A stretch of DNA of 41,576 bases from an uncultured Bacteroidota bacterium (GTDB lineage: Bacteria; Bacteroidota; Bacteroidia; Chitinophagales; Saprospiraceae): positions 1-41,576 of the forward strand of contig CAIVGO010000473.1 in assembly GCA_903905445.1 (NCBI GenBank), in the 5' to 3' direction. The notes under the pieces were generated by a model. That model worked only from the letters and a program-made list of their open reading frames with translations. It was not told the origin of the DNA and did not search any database. Positions within the stretch are counted from its first letter, which is position 1. The number at the start of each line of letters is the position of its first letter. The position numbers and the translations under genes are program-made. This document shows, one piece after another, positions 1 through 9,783 of this stretch.

Positions 1-1164
1 ACCGTGCGGGCTTTTTCGGGTGGCTTGGCGGCGGCAGTGGAAGGTGGAATTTGGGTATTTGTGAATAAAAAGGGTGTTACGGTATTTAAGACCAGTTTGC
101 CAGCGGTGCGTGCCAATGGGAAATGGAACACGCCCACCTTGGGCAACTTCAGCAATGGCCGCTGTCGGTTCAAAAATGATAGCTGGTGGGGATATTACGG
201 GCCAACGGGCGATATCGCCCTTCCGTTGGGGTACCAGGTTGCCTCCGATTTTCAGCGCGGGGTGGCCTCCGTGCAGTCGCGTGGAAAATATGGCCTCATT
301 GATACCAGTGCCGCCTGGATTTTGGAGCCGCTTCGATTTGAAGAAATACAGCCGTTTAATGCGGATGGTTTGGCCATTGCGCGCGAAAAAAAGGACGGTT
401 TGTATGGGTTAATCAATACCAAAGGCGTTTTGGTGACGCCGTTGAAGTATCAGCGCATCGAAAAATTTGTAAAAGGGTATGCGGTAGTCAAGGAGGCAAA
501 AGGTTATGGATTGATTAATAATTTGGGCAAAGAAGTGATTCCTGCGCAGTACAGCAAGTTGGGGCCCTTGTCGGAAGGCATTGTAGCCGCACAATTACCA
601 GGCGCCGATGGCCGCTGGATTTATATAGACACCTTGCGGCAGCAGCTTGGCAAGCAATCGTTCAAAACCGCCACCCCGTTTAGTCGGGATTTCGCCTTGG
701 CAGACGGTAACCTGGTCATTGGGCGCGACGGCGCGGTGCAACGGGGGAGTGGTGGTAAAAACCTGTTTTTCTCGGAAGGGATTTTTGGTTTTGAATTGGG
801 TAAAAAGCAAATTTATGCGGATGCGAGTGGAGAAAACCTGTTTGGCCGCAGTTTTTCGGAAATTCAGGCCTATGTAAATGGCATTGGGCGTTTTCGGAAA
901 GCGGGTAAATTGGGCGCTCTTAATCGCCGGGGTGTGTGCGTGATACAGCCCAAGTTCAACTTTGTACACATTCAGCCTGATGGCAATTTGATCGTTCGAC
1001 CGCAACAATTGTATGGATTGGCCGACAAAAAAGGTAAAATCATCATTGATCCGCAATATGATCGCTTGGATCGTTTTCGGGGCAATGTGTTTCGGTTGGA
1101 ATTAGGGGAAAAAGTGGGGTATGTGAAGCCGGATGGGAAGTGGATTTGGGGGTTGGGGAAGTGA
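1..1164 (+). CDS. WG-repeat (KWG-like) protein, truncated at the window start
   Basis: Frame is open through position 1. Repeated motifs such as 'GLINTKGVLVTPLKYQRIEKF', 'YGLINNLGKEVIPAQYSKL' and 'YGLADKKGKIIIDPQYDRL' are typical WG repeats. Confidence 0.85.
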   Translation, partial: TVRAFSGGLAAAVEGGIWVFVNKKGVTVFKTSLPAVRANGKWNTPTLGNFSNGRCRFKNDSWWGYYGPTGDIALPLGYQVASDFQRGVASVQSRGKYGLIDTSAAWILEPLRFEEIQPFNADGLAIAREKKDGLYGLINTKGVLVTPLKYQRIEKFVKGYAVVKEAKGYGLINNLGKEVIPAQYSKLGPLSEGIVAAQLPGADGRWIYIDTLRQQLGKQSFKTATPFSRDFALADGNLVIGRDGAVQRGSGGKNLFFSEGIFGFELGKKQIYADASGENLFGRSFSEIQAYVNGIGRFRKAGKLGALNRRGVCVIQPKFNFVHIQPDGNLIVRPQQLYGLADKKGKIIIDPQYDRLDRFRGNVFRLELGEKVGYVKPDGKWIWGLGK

Positions 1165-1173
1165 GTTTGTTGT

Positions 1174-1440
1174 TTATTTGTCTCCATAATGCCCGTAGCA
1201 GGACGCTATTTCTAAATTATTGTCCCTTATTCTGTAAACCAATCTATGTTCTTGTGTTATTCTTCGCGACCAGAAGCCTTGAAGATCATTTTTCAATGCT
1301 TCTGGTTCCCCTAAACCGTCAAACGGATTAGTCATAATATCAAGAATCAAATCCCACAACTTAGCACCATATTTTGCATTTTCTTTGCGCAGTTTAGGGA
1401 TATCTTTTATCGCTTTTCTTGATAAAACAATCGGATACAT
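1174..1440 (-). CDS. YoeB/Txe-family mRNA interferase toxin
   Basis: 88 aa, 'LSRKAIKDIPKL...KLWDLILDIMTNPFDGLGEPEALKNDLQGFWSRRITQEHRLVYRI...IASCYGHYGDK', characteristic of YoeB. Confidence 0.88.
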   Translation of the reverse strand: MYPIVLSRKAIKDIPKLRKENAKYGAKLWDLILDIMTNPFDGLGEPEALKNDLQGFWSRRITQEHRLVYRIRDNNLEIASCYGHYGDK

Positions 1441-1455
1441 CTGTTTTTTGCGGCT

Positions 1456-2238
1456 TTAATTGTGGATTAAATGATACACGGCATCTTTTGAGGCCTTTTG
1501 ATAAATATTATGATCTAATTCTATGGTAGCCGCAAAAATTTCCATTTTATTAAAACGATCCGATGTATTACCATCTGTAGGTTGCCAAAATTCTGTAAAA
1601 ATGGAATATGCTCCGAAATGAATCAAAGTGGTATCCAGGAATTCAATCAGGTTCGTAATTTTTTGCTCAGAGAGCACGATTTGTTCCGTTAATAAAAGTT
1701 CTGCCACCAAAAAACCAAATTCTAGTTTTAACGAAGCGTCGACCCACCTTTTCATATATTGCATTTGCGGGGAAGGGTGTAATTGCAAAAGCGCTATTGT
1801 CTTATAGTTGGGTTTGTTGACTTCATCATGATCTGTAATGAAGTCTCTCAGAACATGCGCATCAACTTTATCTAAAATAGGGTTTATGATTTGACTATAT
1901 GTATCTAAAACAGATGCTAATATTTTGGCTAAATTAGAATATGGGCTGAGTTGTATTTTCAGGGCAATTTCTTGATTGAGTTTTTCTTGTAGTTCCGTTA
2001 AAATATTTTTATCATCATTGTTTGTATAGAACCATTCAAATATTTCAAATCTCAATTCAAAAAATTTTTCAAATACACTTTCTGCAACTGTATCAAGTTC
2101 TTTATTTTGAATTCTAAACGAAATGATATCAATTAAATCATCTATTCTATGTTCAATAGAAGATTTTTGCACAATATGCTTGTTGTTGTGCGCTACTACT
2201 ATGAATCTGCTTATTGGTTCTTTTAACGCAATCATCAC
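1456..2238 (-). CDS. Hypothetical protein, predicted mostly helical, directly upstream of the YoeB-like gene
   Basis: 260-aa ORF, same strand as yoeB-like gene, 15-nt gap. No family recognised. Confidence 0.7.
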   Translation of the reverse strand: MMIALKEPISRFIVVAHNNKHIVQKSSIEHRIDDLIDIISFRIQNKELDTVAESVFEKFFELRFEIFEWFYTNNDDKNILTELQEKLNQEIALKIQLSPYSNLAKILASVLDTYSQIINPILDKVDAHVLRDFITDHDEVNKPNYKTIALLQLHPSPQMQYMKRWVDASLKLEFGFLVAELLLTEQIVLSEQKITNLIEFLDTTLIHFGAYSIFTEFWQPTDGNTSDRFNKMEIFAATIELDHNIYQKASKDAVYHLIHN

Positions 2239-2336
2239 GCTTTTTTTGCAAAAGTAACGCTTTTTTGGGTCATTTAGTTCACTTTTCGCATCATAAATCC
2301 CCGCTTGGCGCTTTATCTTTCTGGAACATGGTTCTA

Positions 2337-2972
2337 CTATCTACGGACACAGCGACAAGCTAAGGGGGTTTCTTTACTGTCGAAACTCTGATAGCCGTCA
2401 TCAAAGTAAAGATACCAGGCAGCGTTTTCGTTGAATTCCGTAGAACTCCAATATTTTCCAGTCAGTAATTGGCCAGTGCCGCCCTTTTTGGTCGGGCCGA
2501 GTTTTTTGTAAATTTCTGTAAGTTCGCCAGCGGATGGCAGGTACCAGTCATCAAAGCCATACGCGACGAGGTCGGCACAAAGTTTTGCTGCATAGGCCTC
2601 CTCCTTGTTCTTGCTCAATTTGGCAACAATGGCAATCGTATTGACCTTGCCGTTGAGATCCTCGTTGCGGGAAGAATCTACCTCGAAATTGGCCAATTCA
2701 GTAATGTCTTTTCCATAGCCACCCCATTGAATAAAATCAGGGCCATTATTATCCACCGGACTCACGTAAATCACAATGCCATTGGTCATTGTTACTTTTA
2801 ATAAACTGTCTGTGGTGCTGGACACACTGTGCCATTTAGAAAAGCCCTTGAATGGGTGATTGGCATGCTCCGTGGCGTTGCATGTTACGGCTTGATGTGC
2901 GAATGCCTGTGCCATACATGAAAAAAGCAACAGGGCGAACATTGAAAGTGTAGCGCGTTTAATGTTTTTCAT
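2337..2972 (-). CDS. Secreted DUF1566/Lcl-C-terminal-like protein
   Basis: Signal peptide 'MKNIKRATLSMFALLLFSCMAQAFA'; 'DWYLPSAGELTEIYKKLG...YWSSTEFNENAAWYLYFDDGYQ...RCVRR' is the usual Lcl/DUF1566 pattern. Confidence 0.75.
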   Translation of the reverse strand: MKNIKRATLSMFALLLFSCMAQAFAHQAVTCNATEHANHPFKGFSKWHSVSSTTDSLLKVTMTNGIVIYVSPVDNNGPDFIQWGGYGKDITELANFEVDSSRNEDLNGKVNTIAIVAKLSKNKEEAYAAKLCADLVAYGFDDWYLPSAGELTEIYKKLGPTKKGGTGQLLTGKYWSSTEFNENAAWYLYFDDGYQSFDSKETPLACRCVRR

Positions 2973-2995
2973 GGGTAATGAATTGAGGTGTGTCT

Positions 2996-3838
2996 TTATT
3001 TATTTAGATGGCTATCAATGATTTGCTGAACTCTTTCGACAGGTATTTTTAAAATTTTTGCTATTCTTTCGATGGGTAACTCATCATGAAACATTTCAAG
3101 TACTATTTCCTCTTTGCCTTCATCTTTTCCATCTTGCTTGGCTTTATCTAATCGGGCTCTATCGTCTTCTTCACGCATAAATGCATACTCGTATGCATCC
3201 AATTCTTCCTGCGTCCATGTTTGTACGTTTGCTTCCTCGTATGCGGATTTCAAGCCTTCATCATGAATATTTTCAGGTACGACTTCGAGGCTTTCTGCGT
3301 TTTTTATAAAGTAAACCCATTTTTCAGTCAGGGTTTTGAGTTCATGCGGTTCTAATTTGAATTTTGGCAACTCAATGAAGGTGAACTCCATGTCCTTTAT
3401 CGTCTGCTCTCCTGTATCGATGTCTCGTACTTGACTGCGGCTTATATATTTTTTATTTTCTGTATGCACGAAGTTAAGAATGCCAATAAAAATCACAGGG
3501 CGCAGTTTTCGGTAGAAATCTGCCCGCTTGATTTGGTCTGAGTAGCTTTTCGAGGAATAGAAAAGTACCCGCTTCTCAAAGCCGTCTATATCTCCGACTT
3601 GCATCTCAATGATGTAGGTTCGGCCTACTTGGTCGGTTGCCTTGACGTCAATGATGGTTACCTTTCCGCCTTTTAGTTTAGGAAGTTGATACGGGTTGAG
3701 GATGGTTACCTGCGTGATACGCTGGTCGCCGTGAAAGTCCAGTACAGCGTTTAGAAAAGAAATGAGCGTTTCCTTTCGGTTTTCATTGCCGAAAATCTTG
3801 CGAAAAGCAACGTCGTTTTTTACATCTACGAACTGCAT
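2996..3838 (-). CDS. Rpn-family recombination-promoting nuclease / putative transposase (PDDEXK_2)
   Basis: 'MQFVDVKNDVAFRKIFGNENRKETLISFLNAVL...VTIIDVKATDQVGRTYIIEMQ' matches the family; helical C-terminus 'ELPIERIAKILKIPVERVQQII'. Confidence 0.88.
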   Translation of the reverse strand: MQFVDVKNDVAFRKIFGNENRKETLISFLNAVLDFHGDQRITQVTILNPYQLPKLKGGKVTIIDVKATDQVGRTYIIEMQVGDIDGFEKRVLFYSSKSYSDQIKRADFYRKLRPVIFIGILNFVHTENKKYISRSQVRDIDTGEQTIKDMEFTFIELPKFKLEPHELKTLTEKWVYFIKNAESLEVVPENIHDEGLKSAYEEANVQTWTQEELDAYEYAFMREEDDRARLDKAKQDGKDEGKEEIVLEMFHDELPIERIAKILKIPVERVQQIIDSHLNK

Positions 3839-4012
3839 GCATCCAATTTTAGAACAAATTTACGGCAGGATGTTTAGATAGGCAAGCGTTAACACAAAAA
3901 GTTTTATATTTTTTGTTGGGGGATGGTTATCATGCATGTTTTTGGCTGTTTCCTTTATTTTCTCGACTAAAAGTTCTGTTATCTGTGTTACTGTTTCAAA
4001 TGACCATCTTAT

Positions 4013-4705
4013 TTATTGTTGTTTTAATTTATTAAGCTGACTTATAAGCATGTATAATTTAGTATTTGGATTGTGTGTAGAAAAACGAAAGTCTACATAT
4101 TGGTTATCCAGTGATTTTGCCCATTCGATAGCCTGTTCTTCATTTCCATATTTTTGTAAAATATCGTACATGTCGGCACGATTTTTTGCATATTTGAATG
4201 GTAGACCAGTTCGTTCGGTAAGCCAGTGCTCAATTCTCGGCTTGTAGTCCTCCCGTGTCATTGGTACATTTACATACTCTAAATGCAGCAAGTACCATAA
4301 TTCAAATGCTTCATTAGACCAGGCACAGTTTATCTTGCGTCGTTGCTGTTCACCCTTATTTATTGCATTGTCAAAATTCGTTTCTGGGAAACTGTCTCTA
4401 TCAAAAACAGCCCATGTGTGGTCAAATTTTCTACCATTCATGCCTTTTTCTTTGCGCGCTCTTATTTTATCTGCTTCTTCTATCAAAGTCAGCGTATTTT
4501 TACCTTCACCTTCTATCACTAAGTAGTCTACAATACCAATTGGTAGTTTTTCTTTTAAAGATTTGAAATAGTTAGGCTCGGTTTTTTCGCCTTCGCAAAC
4601 GATCAGATAGTATTCCCGTAGAGGAGTTCCACCTACCTTCCGTTTTTGATTTTCCCGTGCAAATCTTTTTAATAGAGCGTTATCTATTTTTATTTTTCGT
4701 GCCAT
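4013..4705 (-). CDS. RloB-family (Toprim-like) protein, AbiLii-like
   Basis: 'YYLIVCEGEKTEPNYFKSLKEKL' and 'HTWAVFDRDSFPETNFDNAI...CAWSNEAFELWYLLHLEY' are RloB signatures. Start codon overlaps the upstream stop (TAATG). Confidence 0.88.
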   Translation of the reverse strand: MARKIKIDNALLKRFARENQKRKVGGTPLREYYLIVCEGEKTEPNYFKSLKEKLPIGIVDYLVIEGEGKNTLTLIEEADKIRARKEKGMNGRKFDHTWAVFDRDSFPETNFDNAINKGEQQRRKINCAWSNEAFELWYLLHLEYVNVPMTREDYKPRIEHWLTERTGLPFKYAKNRADMYDILQKYGNEEQAIEWAKSLDNQYVDFRFSTHNPNTKLYMLISQLNKLKQQ

Positions 4706-5979
4706 TAAACCGATAGTTTATTGAAGTCTCCAAAGAACGGGATTGCACCATAACGCCCATTGATATAATCTTTCTCGAACGACCGATCTTTTCTGACTTT
4801 ACCATCTTTATTATATTCTACAAGAGAATATAAATCTGATGCGCCAATTCTGTTTTTTTCGACAAAATAGATTTGATCTCGTCTTAAATTACAGATGCTT
4901 AATATATTGGTATCGTGTGTAGCAAAGATCAATTGTGCTCCATTTTTATTAATCTCTTGACTTTGAAAGAGTCTAATAATTGATAGTGTCAAAAGCGGAT
5001 GAAGTTTAGCATCCAATTCATCCACTATAAGTACTCCACCATCTTTAAGCGTATCAAAAATAGGCCCAGATAGGTCAATGATTTTATTTGTACCAGCACT
5101 TTCTTGTCTACGAGCATCAAAGTCAATTTCTTTGATGAAATTTTGATTATCATCAAATACTTTGTGGACTGTATGAAGGCTCACCTGGTTTTTCCCTTCT
5201 AAGTCAGAGATAAGTTGCTTGAGTATATCCTCTGGAACATCCGTAGGCAGTTCATTTGGATTAAATTCTTTCCTTTCGAGTTTGATATTGTCAAAACCCA
5301 AGTCTATGTCAATAAAAAAATTAGTCAATAATTCATTTAACGCAGGCTTATCGAGCATAGCAAACGTTATACTCCGATAGTTGTCATGGCTCAGCCCTGA
5401 AATTATATTAAAATTACGAAACCATTTCATTATTATTGATGCAGTGTGACCGTTAAACTGATCTACTACAGTTAAAAAGAGCGCATTATCTCTCGTTTTT
5501 TCTTCCAAATTTTTGCCTTCAGGAAAGTTTCGCATTACTTCGATTCCTTCCGGGACTCTTAAAAAGAGGGGTTTTTCCGATTTTTTCTTCTCCGTGGCAA
5601 AAAGCCATTCTGAATGAATTGAAGTTCTATCCGCCTCGAATCCATATCGATATTTAATATTTTCTATCCAAAAAACAACTTCATAAAAGGTAGGCTCATG
5701 TGAGGTTCTCGTGTTTAGCAAGAATGGATCGTAAGGGATTTCACTCACTGAGCGCTTGTCAAAGTTTTCTACCACAATCCTTTTCATGGTATTCACTCCT
5801 CTAAGCAAATTGGATTTGCCAGAGGAATTAGCGCCATAAATAACAGCAGCAGAGAGGAAACTATATTGATCCCTTTTAATTATATTTTGCGGGTGGTCAG
5901 AGATGGATGCGGGCTCCATACTAAGCGTTTTGCGCTCGGAAAACGATCTGAAATTGCCGATTGTGAAGTTTAAAAGCAT
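4705..5979 (-). CDS. AAA-family (AAA_21/RloA-like) ATPase, AbiLi-like
   Basis: Walker A 'YGANSSGKSNLLRG', Walker B 'GGVLIVDELDAKLHPLL', 'LIFATHDTNIL'. Translationally coupled to the RloB gene. Confidence 0.88.
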   Translation of the reverse strand: MLLNFTIGNFRSFSERKTLSMEPASISDHPQNIIKRDQYSFLSAAVIYGANSSGKSNLLRGVNTMKRIVVENFDKRSVSEIPYDPFLLNTRTSHEPTFYEVVFWIENIKYRYGFEADRTSIHSEWLFATEKKKSEKPLFLRVPEGIEVMRNFPEGKNLEEKTRDNALFLTVVDQFNGHTASIIMKWFRNFNIISGLSHDNYRSITFAMLDKPALNELLTNFFIDIDLGFDNIKLERKEFNPNELPTDVPEDILKQLISDLEGKNQVSLHTVHKVFDDNQNFIKEIDFDARRQESAGTNKIIDLSGPIFDTLKDGGVLIVDELDAKLHPLLTLSIIRLFQSQEINKNGAQLIFATHDTNILSICNLRRDQIYFVEKNRIGASDLYSLVEYNKDGKVRKDRSFEKDYINGRYGAIPFFGDFNKLSV

Positions 5980-5983
5980 GGAA

Positions 5984-6002
5984 TTTGAGAAATTTTCTCA
6001 AA
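5984..6002. promoter_or_regulatory. Dyad operator candidate, copy A: TTTGAGAAATTTTCTCAAA
   Basis: Perfect 9-bp arms around one base, 5 nt upstream of the ATPase ATG. Confidence 0.6.
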
Positions 6003-6033
6003 GGTATGGCCTTTATTTTAAAATTCTGTTTTT

Positions 6034-6050
6034 TTGAGAAATTTTCTCAA
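6034..6050. promoter_or_regulatory. Dyad operator candidate, copy B: TTGAGAAATTTTCTCAA
   Basis: Identical 17-mer to the core of copy A, centre-to-centre spacing 49 bp. Confidence 0.6.
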
Positions 6051-6165
6051 TATTTTACTTTTTTGCAGCGCGCACGGGCTTTGCCGTTACCCCCCTATAA
6101 AACCCCTCTTGCGTGAAAGCCCATTTGTTCCAAACCACTACATTGTGTCAGGCAAGCCACAAAAC

Positions 6166-6202
6166 CAAAAACAACCCCTACCACGAAATATCGCAGTAGG
6201 GG
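6166..6202 (-). terminator. Possible intrinsic terminator for the HYR/T9SS gene
   Basis: On the minus strand: CCCCTAC - 14-nt loop - GTAGGGG followed by TTGTTTTTGG, about 40 nt past the stop. Confidence 0.5.
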
Positions 6203-6244
6203 CCGCCTTTATCATTACATCATTATCGCTTTCGCCGTACCGTA

Positions 6245-9200
6245 CTATTTCAGGATAATTTTCCCCGTAAAGTCCAGGATTCTAAAGAAATACACACCGG
6301 ATGGCAATTGTTTGCGCTCAAAACGGTAGCGGTTTCCAATAAAGGTTTCCTCGTTTACTTTTCTGCCTAAGGCATCGGTTAGGACAAAATTTCCTTGGGT
6401 GACTTCGGTGGGCAATTCAAAAAACAATTCCGTGGAGGCTGGGTTGGGATACACTTTCAGGTTTTTACCCAAGGCGTTGGCCTCGTCTGTTTCTACCGAT
6501 ATGAATTTACTGCCGATGGTATGCAAGGTCGTGTTGGTCAAAACAGGGGCATTATTATCGAAGTAAATGGCTGCGGTATTCAAAATTTTGCTGCCCTCGG
6601 GGTTGTTGGGCAATTGATTGATTTCGTATTTTACAAAACCCTGTGATGCCGCTGGATTGGAGGTGCTGTCGGGCAGGTTAATCCGGTCGAAACGGAAACG
6701 CAACACATTTCCATCGATGATATCCACATCATAAGGGTGCGATGCAGCGCCAGGCGCGATGCTTCTAACATCCAAATAGGCGGATAAAGTGTCCAACAGA
6801 ACCACGGTGTAGGCCGTATCGGTTCCGGTGTTTTGGAAGCGGATATTGTATTGGATGGGCGTGTTCTTTTCAATGAAATGTTCTGTCGCGTACCCAGTCG
6901 GAACTGCCTGCTTGTCGTTGGGATCAAAGGAAGAAACGTTGACCATACAATCGGTGGAAACGAAGGAGTTGGTCGTGGAAAGGGAGAACATGAGCGGCAA
7001 ACCTGGCTGGCTATAGCCACCGCAACCTTCCACAAAGGCAGCTACAATGCCGGATGGAACTTGCTCGGACTGAATGCGGTAGGTCGCGCCATTGGCAAGG
7101 GTGGCAACGGATGTAATCTCGCCCGGGCCTAACTGGAATGGGGTGCTCATGTACATAATCAAGTCCTCCACGATGACAAATTCATGGGCAGTGGCCATTT
7201 CCGCGTTGCCAATGTTTTTCAACGACAACCGAACGGAGTCGCCATCACAAACGGCGGAGGCTTGCAGCAATGCGCCTGATCCACCGGGATTCGTAATGCA
7301 ACCGGCATCCGGGAGAATATGGGCCTCAGAACAATGGGTAATTCCAACGGGTGTGTTACAATCCGTGGTGTAATTAATCTGGAAAGCACCACAATCGCCC
7401 GGCGCAAGGGTACCTAAAACGAAGTCGAAGGTGTTTCCACTTACAAATGTTCCGGGGATACTGGCGCCATTGAACAATAAATAGGGATCCAGTTCCACTG
7501 TTACATGCACATCCGAAACACTTTGCGTGCTCAAATTGCAATACTGCACCTGATATTTATCGGCGAAACAAGGCCGAATGCGCTGAGTGGACAAATCAAC
7601 GGATAATAGCGGACATGCGGCCTCCAATTGTACCGGAATGTTTTGAGAACCGGTGTTATTGCTGCCGATCGTTTTAATATAAGTGGTCGGACAAGTCGTG
7701 TTATATACAAACGGAACATCCAAGCTCAGTTCAACCGAGGTGTCGCCCTGACAAACATCAATATTATAATACCCATTTGCATCGGTTATGCCTGTGTAAA
7801 CCGTACCGCTTACTAAACCGACCACCTTTACTTTCCAGAATCCCAAGCGTTGTTCACCTGTATTTAGGTTACAATCCAGCGTTGAATCCAAAAATACATT
7901 TCCAGACACATAATAGGGGTCCATATCCAGGTTATTGTAACGAATATGCTGTATATAGTGATATAAAGCCACCTTTGGCGCTAATGCCAGCGTTAATTGG
8001 CCGTTGTTAACCAACCAAAGGCTGTCACCATAGAATACCACATCATAAGGATCGCCCAATTGTCCGTCATTGTCGAGGTCTAAGGCCGGCAGGACAAAAA
8101 CAGGTGCATCGGGATTTGGATCTAACCAGTTGATGATGGTCTGGATTCTTTCGATGCGGACTTTTTCGCCATTGCAAGGCGCAATGAACACTTGGTCACT
8201 GTTCGAGGCCGCTAAAAAAATGTCGTTGGAAGAAGTTGTTTCGATACTGTCTATGACAAGATCACCGGGATAGAACCAGGCTGGGACATGAAAACCGGCG
8301 GTACTGGGCAGTATATTGACTACCTGGGTACCAGTTGCTGTATTTCCGGCGCCGTCGATGGCCAAAAAGGAACGCGTGATTTCTTTAGGCGAACCATCCG
8401 GGTACGTAACAACGGAATAAGCACTAAATATGGAAGCATTTCCATTGGAACAATTGTCCCAAACGTTCACGGCGCCGAAAGCAGCAACCATCTGAAGCGA
8501 ATCCGTTAGGGTTAGATTCAGGGATTCATAATAATCATGGGTAATTGTCAGGTTGGGCGGTGCAATGCACGTGGGCGGCGTTAGATCCGGTGTGCATTTC
8601 GGTGCGGCGCTGGTCACCGTAACGAGGCATCTGTTCCAGTTGTTGGCAGCATCCCCTACCCACAAGGCGACATCCTGCGTGCCTATTCCGACAATCGGAA
8701 GGGCCGCGCTGGAAAGGGGTGGGGTGGTTGCGCTTACATCGAGGGTAGCCCGGTACATTAATGCGGAACATGCATCAAAACTGCCATTGTCTAGTACTTG
8801 GGGGGCCAAAAGGGTCGTATTTGGCCCATTTAGGTTGGATTGAATGGTCAAAGCATTGACGCAAACGGCAGTAGGCGGCGTAACGTCCGGACTGCATGCA
8901 TTTCCCGTGATGGTCACATTGCCCCAACATTTGTTGAATCCGCCTCCAGGCAGTGCAACACAGGCCGATATCAGGAAGGTTCCCGTGCCTGCAATGGAGA
9001 TGGATGGCAAACAGGTTCCATTTACGCCTTGGGCAATGGATGTTTGTACACAATTATAGGGGCCACCTTCCAGGATGTCATCGGGGACCAGGGTGGTGAT
9101 TCCGCTTGGATGTGCTGGAATGGTTATTAAGTCATTGCAAACGAGGGTATAAATAAATCCTCCAGACACAGTTACCGTTGTTTGACAAGTGGCGGTGTTG

Positions 9201-9514
9201 CCCGCGGCATCGGTTGCCGTGAAGACAACCGGGGTAGTACCTAAAGGATATACCGAGTTGGATGGTGCGGTTGAAGTCAAGGTAACGGGATCGGGGCAAT
9301 TGTCGTTGACGATTGGAGCCGTTAAAATAACGGTGGTAGAGCAGATGCCAGGTGCCACCGTGACGGTTAAATTGGCTGGGCATTGGATGCTTGGCGCAAG
9401 GATATCCGGGCTGCATTGAGCCGACATATTCAATTGTTGCAGGAGCAGCAAGGTGAGCAAAAGCAGTCCTTTACTAAAAGGAAGCTGCCAATTTTGGTAG
9501 CATTGATTTTTCAT
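6245..9514 (-). CDS. Large secreted HYR-domain protein with T9SS C-terminal sorting domain
   Basis: 'PSIQCPANLTVTVAPGICSTTVILTAPIVNDNCPDPVTLTSTAPS...VFTATDAAGNTATC' (HYR), DUF11-like repeats, C-terminal 'LKVYPNPASTELFFELP...GVYFFRILDFTGKIILK' (T9SS type A). Confidence 0.92.
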   Translation of the reverse strand: MKNQCYQNWQLPFSKGLLLLTLLLLQQLNMSAQCSPDILAPSIQCPANLTVTVAPGICSTTVILTAPIVNDNCPDPVTLTSTAPSNSVYPLGTTPVVFTATDAAGNTATCQTTVTVSGGFIYTLVCNDLITIPAHPSGITTLVPDDILEGGPYNCVQTSIAQGVNGTCLPSISIAGTGTFLISACVALPGGGFNKCWGNVTITGNACSPDVTPPTAVCVNALTIQSNLNGPNTTLLAPQVLDNGSFDACSALMYRATLDVSATTPPLSSAALPIVGIGTQDVALWVGDAANNWNRCLVTVTSAAPKCTPDLTPPTCIAPPNLTITHDYYESLNLTLTDSLQMVAAFGAVNVWDNCSNGNASIFSAYSVVTYPDGSPKEITRSFLAIDGAGNTATGTQVVNILPSTAGFHVPAWFYPGDLVIDSIETTSSNDIFLAASNSDQVFIAPCNGEKVRIERIQTIINWLDPNPDAPVFVLPALDLDNDGQLGDPYDVVFYGDSLWLVNNGQLTLALAPKVALYHYIQHIRYNNLDMDPYYVSGNVFLDSTLDCNLNTGEQRLGFWKVKVVGLVSGTVYTGITDANGYYNIDVCQGDTSVELSLDVPFVYNTTCPTTYIKTIGSNNTGSQNIPVQLEAACPLLSVDLSTQRIRPCFADKYQVQYCNLSTQSVSDVHVTVELDPYLLFNGASIPGTFVSGNTFDFVLGTLAPGDCGAFQINYTTDCNTPVGITHCSEAHILPDAGCITNPGGSGALLQASAVCDGDSVRLSLKNIGNAEMATAHEFVIVEDLIMYMSTPFQLGPGEITSVATLANGATYRIQSEQVPSGIVAAFVEGCGGYSQPGLPLMFSLSTTNSFVSTDCMVNVSSFDPNDKQAVPTGYATEHFIEKNTPIQYNIRFQNTGTDTAYTVVLLDTLSAYLDVRSIAPGAASHPYDVDIIDGNVLRFRFDRINLPDSTSNPAASQGFVKYEINQLPNNPEGSKILNTAAIYFDNNAPVLTNTTLHTIGSKFISVETDEANALGKNLKVYPNPASTELFFELPTEVTQGNFVLTDALGRKVNEETFIGNRYRFERKQLPSGVYFFRILDFTGKIILK

Positions 9515-9783
9515 AGGACGATCATAACTGAGTTAAACAAAGGATGAAGATTTTGTTGCGCATAAATCACGATACAAAGGTGCAACCTAAGCGCAGGCCA
9601 AGCAAAATCAAAAAAAAGCAAATAATGAGCCTAAAAAGCAAATAAACTTCACAATAACTTGATAATCAATAAAATGTAGAGAAAATATTGAATTTATAAT
9701 TTAAGATTCCTATTTTTGTGGCATTGTTTTTTCTAAAAAAGCACCAGAACTGGTCGTTCATTTTGTTTTTCAATGCGCAAAAA

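Noticed and set aside
2996-3838. Rpn protein as an active insertion sequence
   Set aside because: No terminal inverted repeats or target duplications were seen around it; better called an Rpn-family nuclease.
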